NCBI GenBank assembly: GCA_009733775.1
Contig: WOGZ01000165.1
Span: 1 to 64,000 of the forward strand
DNA length: 64,000 nucleotides
DNA from: Alectoria sarmentosa
Lineage: Eukaryota > Ascomycota > Lecanoromycetes > Lecanorales > Parmeliaceae
Direction: 5' to 3'
The notes beneath the pieces were generated by a model. The model was not told the DNA's origin and made no database searches. It worked only from the letters and a program-made list of their open reading frames with translations. The position numbers and the translations under genes are program-made. Positions 11,884 to 23,519 of this stretch are shown here, piece after piece (position 1 is the stretch's first letter; each line of letters opens with the position of its first letter).

Positions 11884-11949
11884 CTTTGAAGAGGGCCCTT
11901 TCCCTCCACTTTCAATATTACCATCTGACATTCCTGGAATTCTTTCACA

Positions 11950-13872
11950 ATGTCGGACAATAGCCCTTCAAGCGGTTACGGGGAGAAGGAATACTCGCCC
12001 CATGACACCATGGAACGATACGTTGACGGCAAACTCGAAATCGAGCATGTCGAGCCCGACGCCAGACGTGGCCACTCCATGGTCCCCCGCAACTTGTCCG
12101 TAGCAACAGACAATGGCCGACAATATTCTACCGGAGGACCCAGACGACAATCGCAATGGGATGCCATGAAGATTGCCAAAGAAGGCGGTGTCGAAATCGA
12201 CGAAGAGATCGAGCTCCTCGAGGAAGAATTGCGGAATAACCCTGTTCCACATAGTTTCTTCTCCCCTGTCATCAACTTCAAGAACCCTGCCCACTTCACC
12301 TGGTTGCTCGTTGGCTTTGCCTCGATGGGAGGCTTGCTCTCTGGTATCGATCAATCGCTTATCTCTGGTGCCAATCTCTACATGCCTGCGAGTTTGCATC
12401 TCGACACCTCACAGGTCTCTCTTGTGGCTTCTGGCGTACCACTCGGGGCAATTGGTGGTGCACTTCTTCTAGGTCCATTGAACGAAGCAGTCGGCCGCAG
12501 AATGGCTATCATCATCTCTTTGATCCTGTACACCATCGGCGCAGCACTTGAGGCAGGAGCCATCAGCTTCGGTATGATCGTCGCAGGTCGTGTCATTCTG
12601 GGTCTCGGCGTTGGTCTTGAAGGTGGAACTGTCCCCGTTTACGTTGCCGAGTCCGTGGCCAGGAAGTATCGAGGAAACTTGGTGTCCCTATATCAATTCA
12701 ACATCGCTCTGGGCGAGGTCTTTGGCTACGTCGTTGCAGCCATCTTTGTCAACGTCAAAGTAAGTCGTTCTTCCTCCCCCAAACGCCACGCTGGCTGACA
12801 GTCATGCTAGAGCGGCAGCTGGAGGTACATGCTCGGTTCCTCCCTCATCTTCTCTACCATCATGTTGGCAGGCATGTTCTTCATGCCCGAGTCCCCTCGC
12901 TTCCTCATGCACAAAGGCCGCACCCTCGAAGCATTCAACGTTTGGAAGCGCATCCGTGGGACAGAGCTCCAAGAAAATCGTGAGGAGTTCTTCGTCATGA
13001 AGCACTCCGTCCTCAATGAGCTCGAATCTAAAGATACCCGCTCCGGCGGCTTCGCTTGGCTCGACTTCATCACCGTGCCCCGTGCCCGCCGGTCCATCAT
13101 CTACGCCAACATCATGATCTTCCTCGGTCAATTCACCGGCATCAACGCCATCATGTACTACATGGCCACTCTCATGAACCAAGTCGGCTTCGATAGCAAG
13201 CAATCCGTCTTCATGTCCCTCGTGGGCGGCGGTTCCCTCCTCCTCGGTACCATCCCCGCTATCTTCTACATGGAGCGCTTCGGCCGCCGATTCTGGGCTT
13301 GTGCCATGCTGCCCGGCTTCTTCCTCGGCTTGCTCATCATCGGGTGTTCCTACCTCATCGACTCTAAAACCAACGTCGGTGGAGCCGAAGGCACCTACAT
13401 TACCGGTCTCATCCTCTATGAAGGCTTCTTCGGTTCCTACGCCTGCCTCACATGGGTTCTACCCGCCGAAGTCTACCCGACCTACCTCCGCTCCTACGGC
13501 ATGGAGACTTCAGACGTCACCCTCTTCTTCTGCTCCTGGCTCGTGACCTACTTCTTCTCCGATATGGAAGCCGCAATGTCGCGCATCGGTCTCACCCTCG
13601 GCTTTTACGGCGGTATCGCAGTCGTGGGCTGGTTCTACCAATTGGCGTTCATGCCGGAGACGAAGAATAAGACTTTGGAGGAAATCGACATCTTGTTCTC
13701 GCAGCCTACCAGCCAGCTCGTGAAGCAGAACTTAAAGGGCGTGGCAGAGAATATGTCGGATTTGGCCCACGGCAGGTGGGGGAGAGTGTTCAAACCCAGC
13801 CCTGAGAGTCCGCTGCCGGAAATCCATGATGATACGCCCGTGGGACCGATTTCGAATGCTGTGCAGGGTTGA
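11950..13872 (+). CDS. MFS sugar transporter (sugar porter family)
   Basis: Two exons, 11950-12759 and 12811-13872 (51-bp intron, gtaagt...ctag), 623 aa. A hydrophilic N-terminus of about 110 residues is followed by 12 membrane segments. Family signatures are present in order: GPLNEAVGRRMA after TM2, AGRVILGLGVGLEGGTVPVY, PESPRFLMHKGR after TM6, GQFTGINAIMYY in TM7, FGRR after TM8, and PETKNKTLEEID at the C-terminus. It should be a proton-coupled monosaccharide or polyol importer of the plasma membrane. The long N-terminus suggests the subgroup often annotated as polyol/inositol or sensor-like, but the substrate cannot be fixed. Confidence 0.92.
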
Positions 13873-14340
13873 GTGGGTTGCTGTGATGGAGAGTGTCAGC
13901 GGTTTTTTAAGGGTGGGAGAGGACGCGGAGGTTGGCGGGTGAGGAGTTGGATACCACTTTGTTCTTGCGCTTTTGTATGCGTGGGAGGTATTCGTGTATT
14001 CTTGCGTGATGATTTCCTGATTCTGATGTAGATATATTCGTGGACAGAGCAGATCAATGAATTGGACATTTTGGATGCATTTATTCTTTATATTGGGAAT
14101 GCATGTCTAGGTATACGATAGAGCGCATCCTTAGTGCTGATTCATTGAACGACCCTTCCGACAGCTCCTCCTTTGAGATCTCTCGCCTTTTATTTCGAGC
14201 ATCAATTCGCTCAAAAAGGAGCGTTGTCCATAGGCTTTGGTAGGGAGCTAGAGGGACTGAACCTTTTCTTTTGGTTGCCACAAATTCGATATCTTACACA
14301 AAGCGAATATCAGGCCCCTAAACAATCGATCCAAGCTACG
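13873..14340. other. Intergenic, convergent 3' ends
   Basis: The sugar porter (plus) and the RTT103 homologue (minus) end towards each other. The stretch contains no supported gene. Confidence 0.5.
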
Positions 14341-15741
14341 TCAACGCGCCCTACCGCTCTCAGCCCTCAGCAGCTCAGCAACATCATCATCCAAATCAGC
14401 CATGGCATCCTCTCCGCTTCCAAAATCTGGGTAATCGTCATCCACTTTCCGCTTCTTTGCCATGCCACCGCCAGCACTGCCTGGAGTCCCGGGGTAGTGG
14501 CGCACTGGGGGCATGGAGAGGCTAGATAAGAGGTCCGCTCCTGCTGCTTGGGGCGCAATTGGTGCATGGTGGGAGGGTGGAGTTGGTTGGACGTGAGTGG
14601 GCGAAGCTGCTGGAAACGCTGTAGCAGGAGAGCCGGCGGGTGCACGAGACTCCGGTGGTGGTGTGAGCTCCTCGACATCTGGACGCTCTGGTTCCACGGA
14701 TGGGTTGTCGTTGGGCGACAAGGCTCCGCCATTTGTTCTTGGATCGGAGCTTGAACCCCCGTGCGCTACAATTGGCGTAGAGGGGGCAGAAAGACCACGC
14801 ATGATGCCATCTTCAACTTCTCGCTTCTTGGCCTCAATGACATTCTTGCGAGTCATCAGTGTCTCTTTCTGAGCTTCCTCACTGGCCAAAGCAGTGCGAT
14901 TGGTCTCAATGATGCTTTCCAGTCCGGCAATCAGTCCGCGACGAGCTTTGATACTCTCAGAGACAGCCCCTTCTGCATTGGCGAGATTCTTAAGGAGAGC
15001 GCTGAGGCGAGCTGCATGGACTGGGGGAGTAGGTGTGGGCTTGCTTGGGTCGGTGAGCTTGTCGTATTCGGAGTCGGCTGTGGGCAAGGCGCTGAGGGTT
15101 GTGGCTGCTGCTTTGGAGACCGCGATCTGGAGTGGAACAAGCGGTTCGATTTCAGACGGTGCCGAGGGCCCAGATGAGCCCGAGAAGAGGGAGCCACCGA
15201 GGAGGGGCTTTTTGCTTGAAGAGCGTGTTTTGTCGAGTTCTGCGGATGGATTAGCTGTGTCCAAGTTTAGCCTAAGCCTGCAGCGTACCGTCAATGCGAG
15301 CTTCAATAGCATCTTGTATCGTAGATTCGAATATCTGCCGCTGCCTCCACACCTCAACTACGCGTCGTAGCTTCTGCTGAACTTCATTTGTAGCTCCTTT
15401 ATATGCAATGGCCGTAGCTTCGGCGATGATAGGAGAGAAGGCGATGAGAAAGTCATCCTTCCTTCTAGCCTTCGATTGCTGCGCGACCTCGTTCGCAAGG
15501 TAGACCAAGTTGAGTCGTTTGTTGGAGCCGGAGTCCTTTAGTCGCTGAAGCCATAATGTACCGGTCCGATCTGCGTGTCTCCTGCAAAGACGAAGTCAGT
15601 ACAGAGGGAGCGTGATAGGTTTGCTACGGAAAAGTTGCCGTACCTATGGAACATGACCCATTGAGCTACAGTGACTATGCTCTCTTGGGTCTCATTCAAA
15701 GCTGAGAGCTTCGCCTTGACGGCGTCATCTGTATACGCCAT
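14341..15741 (-). CDS. RTT103: CID-domain transcription termination factor, Rtt103/RPRD homologue
   Basis: Three exons: 15741-15644, 15581-15289, 15239-14341, frame kept, 429 aa. Residues 1 to about 135 form a CTD-interacting domain (AYTDDAVKAKLSALNETQ, SIVTVAQWVMFHR, LWLQRLKDSGSNKRLNLVYLANEVAQQSK, VVEVWRQRQIF). A predicted helical region (about 205-290, ESIKARRGLIAGLESIIE, KKREVEDGIM) follows, then a Pro/Ser-rich tail and an acidic end (DLDDDVAELLRAE). The family binds Ser2-phosphorylated RNA polymerase II CTD and helps the Rat1 torpedo exonuclease terminate transcription in the nucleus. It is transcribed divergently from the clathrin light chain gene. Confidence 0.9.
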
Positions 15742-16014
15742 CTCTACTGCTCTACGATTGTCCTGCGCCTAGTCACTGATTGTTTGTGTTGTTGTAGTGT
15801 TTTGTCGAATGATGTTGATCGAACGAAAGCGAGCGCAAATTGTACTGCAAAAATCTTATTTTCAGGACCCGCAGTTGATACGTATATTACTGCAGGTTTT
15901 CGTAAACTTGTAAATGCGACACTATCTCGTGCCCTTTTCAATATCACACTCAGCCACTCGACCGCCATCACCCTTTCATCTAATGACTGTTTGTAATTCA
16001 AATTGACAGGCATC
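15742..16014. promoter_or_regulatory. Shared divergent promoter RTT103 / CLC1
   Basis: The two start codons are 273 bp apart on opposite strands, so both promoters are in this interval. I see no clear TATA box. Confidence 0.5.
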
Positions 16015-16959
16015 ATGGCAGACAGGTTCCCTTCGCTGGAAGAATTCTCAGCCGGTAATCTCACCCTTCTCATCTCCAAGTCTCAATCGATGCTGTATTA
16101 ATCTTGCTTCACAGGTGATACTGGCCCAGCAAGCAATGGGACATCAGGTCACGATGGAGCTACAGCGGGTGATGACTTCCTGACACGCGAGCGAGCAGCG
16201 CTGGGAGATGATGCAGCACAATTCGCCTCTGCTGGCGACAGTGCTGCCACAGTTGAAGACGGGGACGACGACTTGCTAGGAGGTGGAGGAGGCTATGGTG
16301 GAGATTATGCTGGGGGAGAAGAAATCACAGAGTTTGAGAGCTCATTCCCAGCGATGGACAGTCGAAATGAGGTAAGCTTGATGGGTGTCTTCAATAAACA
16401 TCGACCTCAGCGACTAATTAATCCGTTCAGAATGTTGGACCCGGAGGCACAATCACCGGCTCAAGCCTTCCTTTCCAGCCATCTCAACCTCAGCCATCAT
16501 ACGGTGGATACGGAGCGCCAGCAGAAGAAGAGACAGAGCCCATACTGTAGACTGCCCCTGTGCCGTGTTAAGATTTAACAAGGATGGTTCCACTAACATC
16601 AGCACAGCCAATGGCGACAACGTCGCGACCTTGCCCTTGCCGAGCGGGAAAAGATCTCGGTCTCTAAGAAAGAGGAGACTATTAAAGCAGCCCGACAAGC
16701 GATTGATGATTTTTACGAGAACTACTCACAAAAGACCGAGAAGACCGTCGCCAAGACACGTAAAGATGCCGACGAATTTTTGGCTAATCGAGAGGACACA
16801 TCCGCTGGTGGTACTAGCTGGGAGCGCATTGCTAAATTGGTGGACTTGAGTGGAAAGGGCACAAAGGGTGGAGCTAGCGGGACGGGCAAAGAAAAGTTTC
16901 GGGAGATGCTGATTGACTTGAGAAAAGATGAGAAGGCTCCTGGAGCAACGGGATACTAA
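16015..16959 (+). CDS. CLC1: Clathrin light chain
   Basis: Four exons: 16015-16054, 16115-16371, 16431-16546, 16608-16959, giving 254 aa in frame. MADRFPSLEEFSAG is the usual fungal start. An acidic Gly-rich N-terminal half (EDGDDDLLGGGGGYGG, EEITEFESSFPAMDSRNE) carries the conserved EITEFES segment. The basic coiled-coil half (QWRQRRDLALAEREKISVSK, AARQAIDDFYENYSQK) binds the heavy chain, and SWERIAKLVDLSGK, KFREMLIDLRKD completes it. It acts on coated vesicles at Golgi, endosome and plasma membrane. No oddities. Confidence 0.95.
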
Positions 16960-17262
16960 GGACTGCTTCAGGGAGGCATTCATTATACGCATGTCTCAGA
17001 CTAGCTTTGGCGTTCGAGGCGTGTGTGATACCTGAGCATTTTTGGGGTGCAGCATTAAGAGACCAAGCTTTGACAACACATGTGAATACAATCAACCATG
17101 GTGTTCAATCATCGATGAAGCAGTGTTCTGTGACGTTCACTCGAATTCTCTTATTTTCTAACGGACTCGAGCCGACCCTTCCCCACAGCCCGTTCCCACA
17201 ACCATTACCACAATTACTCCCAAATTTCCTACGCTCTGAGATGTAGGCAAAGTACGCAGACA
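16960..17262. other. Intergenic, CDC37 promoter
   Basis: Short spacer between CLC1 and CDC37 on the same strand. A C-rich run before the ATG at 17263 is probably the leader. No gene. Confidence 0.5.
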
Positions 17263-18896
17263 ATGGTAGTCAATTACAGTAAATGGGATGCCCTCGAGCT
17301 CTCCGACGACTCAGACATCGAAGTCCATCCCAATGTCGACAAACGTTCCTTCATCCGCGCAAAGCAAAACCAAATACATCAAGCACGCTACCAGCGACGG
17401 CACGAGATCAGTACCCTCAGATACGAGCGAGTGATAAACGATGGCATGCTCGAACGCATTGACGGTCTCCTGGCATCTCTCCGCAACCATGCGGCCCAAG
17501 CGCAGGGAGATAACCCAGATGAATTCATGATGCAGGCGTTGATGGAGTGTGCCAGGGACCCTGGAAATGACAAGCCGCCAGATCCACCAGAGGGTGTGCA
17601 CTATAAGGAGAAACAACCTTTGTACTCGCAGATGACTGCTGGCTTGGTGGATCAGGTGAAGAAAGAGGTGGGTACAGAACCGGAAGACTGGTACAAGAGC
17701 TACGTCAATGGCGTGGAAGGACACAAGCTGAAAGTGCAGAACCTACAAAAAGATTTGTTTGCCCGGCTCGAGCAGCTCGAGAGGGAGGAGGCGAGCAAGA
17801 TTACGAGTGACAGTATACACGAGGGTTTCAACACATCCTCTGTATCGAAAGAACAAGAGAAGCCGAAGCCGAAACCCAAGGCAGAGGCTGTGGAGGTGCT
17901 CAATCCGGGGCCACCCAGAAAGAACAAGCTAGAGCGGCTGGACAGCGAAGGCCAGACCTCAGGTGCCGATGCGGATGTGGACGAGCCTGGATCTATAGAC
18001 GAGACGAAAGACGATGATCAGGATATTGAGCCTACGAAGCTCGGAAAGGAATTCGCTGAAATCAAGATAGGTGACTATAGGGATTGTCTGAAGTTTATAT
18101 CCGCGCACCATGAAGTGGTTGCGGAACGAGAGACAGATGGGCTGCTCATGGAAGCCTTCAATGCCCAAATGGATGGCAAGGCAGCCTACTCTAAACAGTG
18201 TGTTCACCAAGCCTTGCTGCTGCAATACTGCAGATCTCTAGGCAAAGATGGAGTGGGCCTCTTCTTTAAACGGTGAGCGTCTTTGTATTCTCGTTCAGTT
18301 CATGACCTTCACTAAGAACAGTCAGGATCACAACACCCGGCCACAACGCCCAGAAAGTTTTTCTCGACGACGTCAACAACACCTACGCTCGCATCCGGAC
18401 ACGCACTGCGGAATTAGTTAAAGAGCGCGCCGCCAATCCAAAAGGCACAGAGACCGAAGTCGAGCAAATCCAACTGCACGCCGTAGAACCCGGAACCGAA
18501 ATCCACATCAACGTTCCTCAGGCCAACAGCACAGAGGACGTAGAGCAGCAAGCTCGAATTCTCTTCGAGCGCTTCCCGCCAGGCTTGCAGAAGGCGTTGG
18601 AGAGTGGTAGTCTGGATCGAGTGAATGAGGTATTGGGAAAGATGAGTGTGAGTGAGGCGGAGGAAGTAGTGGAGCAACTGGGTGAGGGAGGTATGTTAAG
18701 TTTGGAGGAGGGCGTTATTGATTCTACAACTGAGGAAGGGAGGGAAAGGTTGAGGAAGCTGGAGAAGGAGGCGAGGGAGGAGAAGGAGATAGGGGAGCCT
18801 GGGGGCGTTGAGAAGGAGGCTGAGGCTAGGTTGAAGCAGCTAGATGTGGAGGAGACGGGGGAGGCGAATGAGGTGCAAGTTGCTGACGTAGATTAG
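17263..18896 (+). CDS. CDC37: Hsp90 co-chaperone Cdc37
   Basis: Two exons, 17263-18272 and 18326-18896 (53-bp intron), 526 aa. The N-terminus NYSKWDALELSDDSDIEVHPNVDKRSF is the kinase-client binding signature; Ser14 and Ser17 match the casein kinase 2 sites needed for Cdc37 activity. The Hsp90-binding middle domain covers about residues 255-410 (GKEFAEIKIGDYRDCLKFISAHHEVV, GLLMEAFNAQMDGK). The acidic C-terminal part includes FERFPPGLQKALESG. It delivers protein kinases to Hsp90 in the cytosol. Length is normal for the family. Confidence 0.95.
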
Positions 18897-19096
18897 ATTT
18901 TTGCAGATGCATACCGGCTGCAGATTGCTTTGCATTGCTATCCAGCTGTCTGACTCCATCCTCCCACACCGCCATAAATAGACTTTGGGAATCATATTAG
19001 TATAGTGCAGGTTTACATATACCTAAATCATGTTTCTCAAGTTGGTACGAGTTACGACGCTTTGCTTTGCTCCACAGGGGGTTCCACGCAGACCCA

Positions 19097-19753
19097 TCAC
19101 CTCCACGGCACCAACCCCTTCAACTCCGCAACCTCCCTCTTCAAGTTGCCAATCTCCCCGCCCGCATATCTCCTCAAACCATCATACTCCCGCCTCAACT
19201 CCCCCATCACCGCGTCCTTCTCCCGAATATTCCGCGCCTGGCTCTCCCGTTCCTCCTCAACCATATGCTGCGCAATCTCACACCATCCAAGCGCCCTCCT
19301 ACCGTACGCAGACACCGCAAGCTCTTTCAGATGAGCCACGTCGCCTTGCCAATCTTGGGCTCCGCCTGGACTGGTGTAGTAACTTTGCCGGATGCGAAGC
19401 TGCATCCGTGTTAGGGCGTAGTTCAAAGAGTGTTCGTGGGGACGGAGGGCCGTATCGTCGACGTCTCGTTGCTGCGCGTTGCATCCCATGAAGGGGCGCA
19501 GGAGAAGAGCATCGGCGACAGGCATGGTAGCAGTACAGCTGAAAAAAGGTCGAAGGCTATTTGGGGTTGGTGGCGCTTCGGACCTCTGTCTGGATCTGAA
19601 TGTTGGAAGAGCACGGCTTGCTGCAGGACTTTCAGAGGTTTGGTTGTCATTGTCGAAAATGTCGGAATCTGTCTTGGCGGGTTGTTGTCTCTGCCAGCCA
19701 GGACCTGGGGCGTTGGCCACGAGGTGCGTGTCTTTAGTTGGAGCCTTCGGCAT
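19097..19753 (-). CDS. Hypothetical protein with C-terminal coiled coil
   Basis: One exon of 218 codons. The first 75 residues are polar and disordered-looking. The middle part (HSLNYALTRMQLRIRQSYYTSPGG) contains conserved-looking Tyr/Arg residues, and the last 70 residues are a charged helix with heptad spacing (EEERESQARNIREKDAVMGE, LKREVAELKG). No family is recognised. Plus-strand open frames across it are shadows. It is convergent with CDC37, ending 200 bp from it. Confidence 0.6.
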   Translation of the reverse strand: MPKAPTKDTHLVANAPGPGWQRQQPAKTDSDIFDNDNQTSESPAASRALPTFRSRQRSEAPPTPNSLRPFFSCTATMPVADALLLRPFMGCNAQQRDVDDTALRPHEHSLNYALTRMQLRIRQSYYTSPGGAQDWQGDVAHLKELAVSAYGRRALGWCEIAQHMVEEERESQARNIREKDAVMGELRREYDGLRRYAGGEIGNLKREVAELKGLVPWR

Positions 19754-20134
19754 CGCTGATTATTGTAGGGGAATAAGTGGTGATAAGTACAAACTCGATG
19801 CTGGGCAGTAAATGACAAGAGTCAGATGAGCATGGTAGTAGAACGAGGATTAATATGGCAATGTTCGCGGAAGTCCAGATGGTCACGAAGACAGCCAAAC
19901 CCTGATTGTAATGAGCCAAATTGCTGCGAATATTTCGGGTGGATAGATCATGTCAACTGGGCGTTTTAAATACAACGAAAACGATGGACCCGCACTCCAA
20001 TGATGACAGCAAATTTCAGATTGAAGACGGGGACCGGAACGACAGCAGTTGATTCCATTGCCTCGCATCTTCATTCGGCGTATCAACGACTATGTGCCTC
20101 TGCAAGCACTTATATGCTCAAGCCCCATTGCACG
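19754..20134. other. Intergenic
   Basis: No supported gene; short open frames only. Confidence 0.45.
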
Positions 20135-20681
20135 CTAAATGTCGTCCATAGGGAACTGCAATCCATCCAGATCAAAGGAATCTCTCTCTTGGCGAGGGTA
20201 TTCATCAAAGGGATCGCCCTGCCAAATATCTCTGATTTGCTCCCAAGCTTTTCTGATTTGCTTGCAAATAGCGGACTCGGACCGATCATCAGGCAAGTTA
20301 CCCTTTTCATAAATTTTCACCTCGTGCTCATTTAGAATCTGTGGTCCCTTTCCCTTCAAACTCGTGAAATATTCGGGACAATTCGTGTTATTCCATTCAT
20401 GGACGCGGTTTGTGAGCTCCACAATCACGTTCTCCTTCTTCTTCAATTCCTTTAGTATGAGCGAATCTCGTAGATTTCGCTCGATCTTAACGGCCTTTTC
20501 GGCTCTCACACACAATTCATCTTTATTTGGCAGCATTCTGGTTTGGCCTTTGTATAGTGAGCAACGTTTGTGAGGAAAGGGCCCCAAAAGACTTACATAA
20601 GATAGGAATGGGCATCGAGACTCTGCCCTCTGCAGCGCCGTCGTCCTTCTCGGAGGCGGTAGAGCCCCCATCGTCTGCCAT
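20135..20681 (-). CDS. Hypothetical small charged protein
   Basis: Two exons, 20681-20597 and 20547-20135 (49-bp intron, gtaagt...aaag), 165 aa. It starts MADDGGSTASEKDD and contains a helical segment (ELCVRAEKAVKIERNLRDSL, LKKKENVIVELTNRVHEWN), then an acidic end (DPFDEYPRQERDSFDLDG). No family is recognised. The frame is open further upstream to 20858, so a longer N-terminus is possible. Confidence 0.55.
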
Positions 20682-20986
20682 AGTTTGGACGAAATCGCTA
20701 TAAAAGTAAGCATAGACCCCTCGTAATTGAATGGTAGTAGACCTGGGAATATGCTTACATGATGGCTGCTGATAGCTTAAAATATTGCAACGGGGTTTCT
20801 TTAGATGATCGAGTAGAGGAGGTTGTTGGAATTCAGTCGAAAATTGTTGCAAGTTCATGAGCTGTTATAAGTAATACTTATCGGAGGTTCGACCATGCTG
20901 GACAATTCATCGAAACATCCGGATATGACTCTCCTATAAATTGGGTATCTTGGAAAACAGACGAAAACAATGAATTCGTATTCCAC
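20682..20986. other. Intergenic
   Basis: Spacer between the small hypothetical gene and TLG2, both on the minus strand. Nothing seen. Confidence 0.4.
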
Positions 20987-22310
20987 TCATGGTGGCAGCC
21001 CATCCGACCCTACGTTCCCGCCATTGGGCTTTACAATTTCTAGCTTTGATGCCGCAATTCCTGGCTGAGGCTCGGTCTCTCCCAGTGTGCCAATAGGATC
21101 AGCAGAAGGCGGAGGCGGAGGAGCCTTCGTACGCTTAGGCTTGACGAGGAGGAGAATAAACATGCCGATGACGAGAAGAAACAGTAAAAACAGGATCTTT
21201 CGCTTTGTGTACTTCTTTTGATAGCCGGTGGCCTATTAAGGTCAATCAGCATTACCGGCAGACTCTCAGAAAGACAAAGACGTACCACATTGAGCTCCTT
21301 GTCTGCGGCCTTAACATTAACAGACATGTTCTCAATATTGTAGTCGATCCGGTCGAGCATCGTCCCTTGGTCAATGACCATACCCTGCAATTCCTTGAAG
21401 ATATCTGCTAGCTCGATGATTCCCTGCGCGATGTCCTCAATCTCTCGTTCTCGTTGAGCAATAGCTACGTCGTTTGTCTTCAGGCGCTTCGTGGATGTCT
21501 GCTGAAGAGTGGACTGCGAGAAAGACTTATCGGTCTCGGATTCTATCATAGACGGGTCTGAGTAAGGGTTTTGTGGAGGCGCCGAAGCACGGTCAAATGT
21601 GAGACCACCGAGTGTACGCAACTCTTGGAAACATGTTAGCAATACACCCTCAAGACCTTTTCAATCTATTTACTCTTGAGATAAGTGCTCTGCTTCTTCC
21701 TAAATCCTGCACTGACATCTTGTACCCGGCCTGCCAACGAGATCTGTATGTTTCTTGCCATGGTTTCATCAGCTGCACTCACACCTCCCTGGTGCCTAGC
21801 GTCTCGGACCATCATCTCAATCCTCTGAATGGCCTTTTGACAGTCATGAAAACCTCGTGTGATTTCCTGAGTCAACCGCTCAATTGCGATTTCTTCCTGC
21901 CTCTTCACATCCTCATCGTCGAAGCCCGGCAACACGTGCTTTTGGTGCAACTTCTCCAGGTCTGCTGACTTCTTCGCTATCGTACCCAGCAAGTCGGTGA
22001 CTTCGTCTTGGATATCGACCCACCTCGGCGGCAACAGGTCCATCTCAATAACTGCATCTCCATCATCTTCGAAGGCACCAGCAGACATAAGCCCGCGGCG
22101 TTCCTCAGATTCATATCCAGAGGTGGAGAAGCCGTTCGCAGAAGGCCCAACAGTTTTGCGCTTCTTGGCGGGATGATGTGCGTATGACTGTCGGTAGGAG
22201 ATGTATCTACACCCTGAAATCAGCTTCAGAAGCATGTTGAGCGCGTTGGAAACTTGGGTTTAGTAATGTAGGACCTACAAATTGGTCCTGTCTCTCCACA
22301 CGCCAGACAT
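20987..22310 (-). CDS. TLG2: t-SNARE Tlg2 / syntaxin-16
   Basis: Four exons: 22310-22279, 22206-21674, 21623-21286, 21232-20987; all joins keep frame, 382 aa. MSGVWRDRTNLYISYRQSYAHHP is the typical N-terminal Sec1/Munc18 (Vps45)-binding peptide region. A Habc-like helical part covers about 70-190 (PPRWVDIQDEVTDLLGTI). The Qa-SNARE motif spans about 239-300, with the zero-layer Gln at 274 (VIDQGTMLDRID), followed by a single TM anchor at 314-331 and a Pro-rich lumenal tail of about 50 residues. It acts in fusion of endosome-derived vesicles with the late Golgi. Head-to-head with calmodulin. Confidence 0.93.
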
Positions 22311-22696
22311 TGTAATAGAGCAGCGCCTACAGCTTCAGTACTGTGACGCTCAGAAGCCTGGTCTTCCACTGTCACCTCCCATACCTCAAGTATATGTTCA
22401 CTGTGTCTACTGGACGGACCTCAGGAGGTGAAAATCGTCTCTGGAGAGCGACAGCGGAACGCCTCCGTATAAAGTCTTGGCATTTGGTGTAGGGCTCTGT
22501 AATTCAGCCTTGCGGGGGGGGGATCGACGCCGCTGCAAACCCTCACATGGAAACCTAGTCACAAAATCCCACGAGCACCTGCTGCCTTCTTTACACCAAT
22601 ACATAAAAATTCTTTACTAACCTGTGTGACGGCGGCAAAAAACACAACTTGCTTCTACGCATTCGGAGATCTCATCTAACGGCCACTGCAACCAAC
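22311..22696. promoter_or_regulatory. Shared divergent promoter TLG2 / calmodulin
   Basis: 386 bp separate the two starts. It contains a run of nine G's (about 22507-22515) and an A-rich segment near 22605. No factor site can be named. Confidence 0.45.
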
Positions 22697-23519
22697 ATGG
22701 TATGATGCACTCCTCTTCCCCCTCCCCAGACCCCGCGTTTGGTGGTTTCCCTCAGACACGGCGCAAAGATAAGCAGAACGCTGACTACTGCTGCTATACA
22801 GGCAGACTCACTCACCGAAGAGCAAGTCTCCGAGTTCAAGGAAGCGTTCTCTCTCTTCGTGAGTACTCCCCGCCTGGACTTTTCTACACGAGGCTGACAA
22901 GTCTTGGCGTCCAGGACAAAAATGGCGATGGTGAGTCAAGCCTGTGCTACAACCCAAGACTCAAATTGGGACTGCCGGGAGAAAGACAGCGCTGGGCCGC
23001 CTGCTTCTTGTCCTACCGGTACTGACCGTGGACCCCAAATAGGCGTCATCACGAGTAAAGAGTTGGGTACCGTTATGCGATCCCTGGGCCAGAACCCAAG
23101 CGAGTCTGAGCTACAAGACATGATCAACGAGGTCGATGCCGACAACAATGGGACGATTGACTTCCCAGGTCCGTATTCCCACGTTTGGCCGTTGTCATGG
23201 CTGACCTGCTGCCAATGCAGAATTCCTGACGATGATGGCTCGCAAGATGAAGGATACCGACTCGGAGGAAGAGATTCGAGAAGCTTTCAAGGTGTTCGAT
23301 CGCGACAACAACGGCTTCATCTCCGCTGCTGAGCTGCGCCATGTCATGACATCCATTGGGGAGAAGTTGACTGATGACGAGGTTGATGAGATGATTCGAG
23401 AGGCTGATCAAGATGGAGACGGAAGAATTGACTGTAAGTCATCTGCTCTCAGGTGCTAGCGGCTCACATACTAATTTTGACTAGATAACGAGTTCGTCCA
23501 GCTTATGATGCAGAAATAG
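22697..23519 (+). CDS. CMD1: Calmodulin
   Basis: Six exons: 22697-22699 (only the ATG), 22802-22858, 22915-22930, 23043-23168, 23221-23433, 23485-23519; 149 aa. The four EF-hand loops are at residues 21-32, 57-68, 94-105 and 130-141 ([36 protein letters not shown] for loops 2-4). The intron directly after the ATG and the other intron positions match the fungal calmodulin layout as I know it. Loop 1 reads DKNGDGVITSKE, whereas filamentous fungi typically have DKDGDGQITTKE: three substitutions in an almost invariant protein. The calcium-coordinating Asp at loop positions 1 and 5 and Glu at 12 remain. Confidence 0.97.

Larger units (their letters stand above)
11242..11949. other. Intergenic with the sugar porter promoter
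   Basis: There is no gene here. It contains the permease 3' flank and the upstream region of the MFS sugar porter, including the sites listed at 11593 and 11876. Confidence 0.5.

Noticed and set aside
14894..15370. Plus-strand open frame of 158 codons
   Set aside because: Exact shadow of the RTT103 homologue.
19097..19491. Pro-rich plus-strand open frames
   Set aside because: Shadows of the minus-strand coiled-coil gene.
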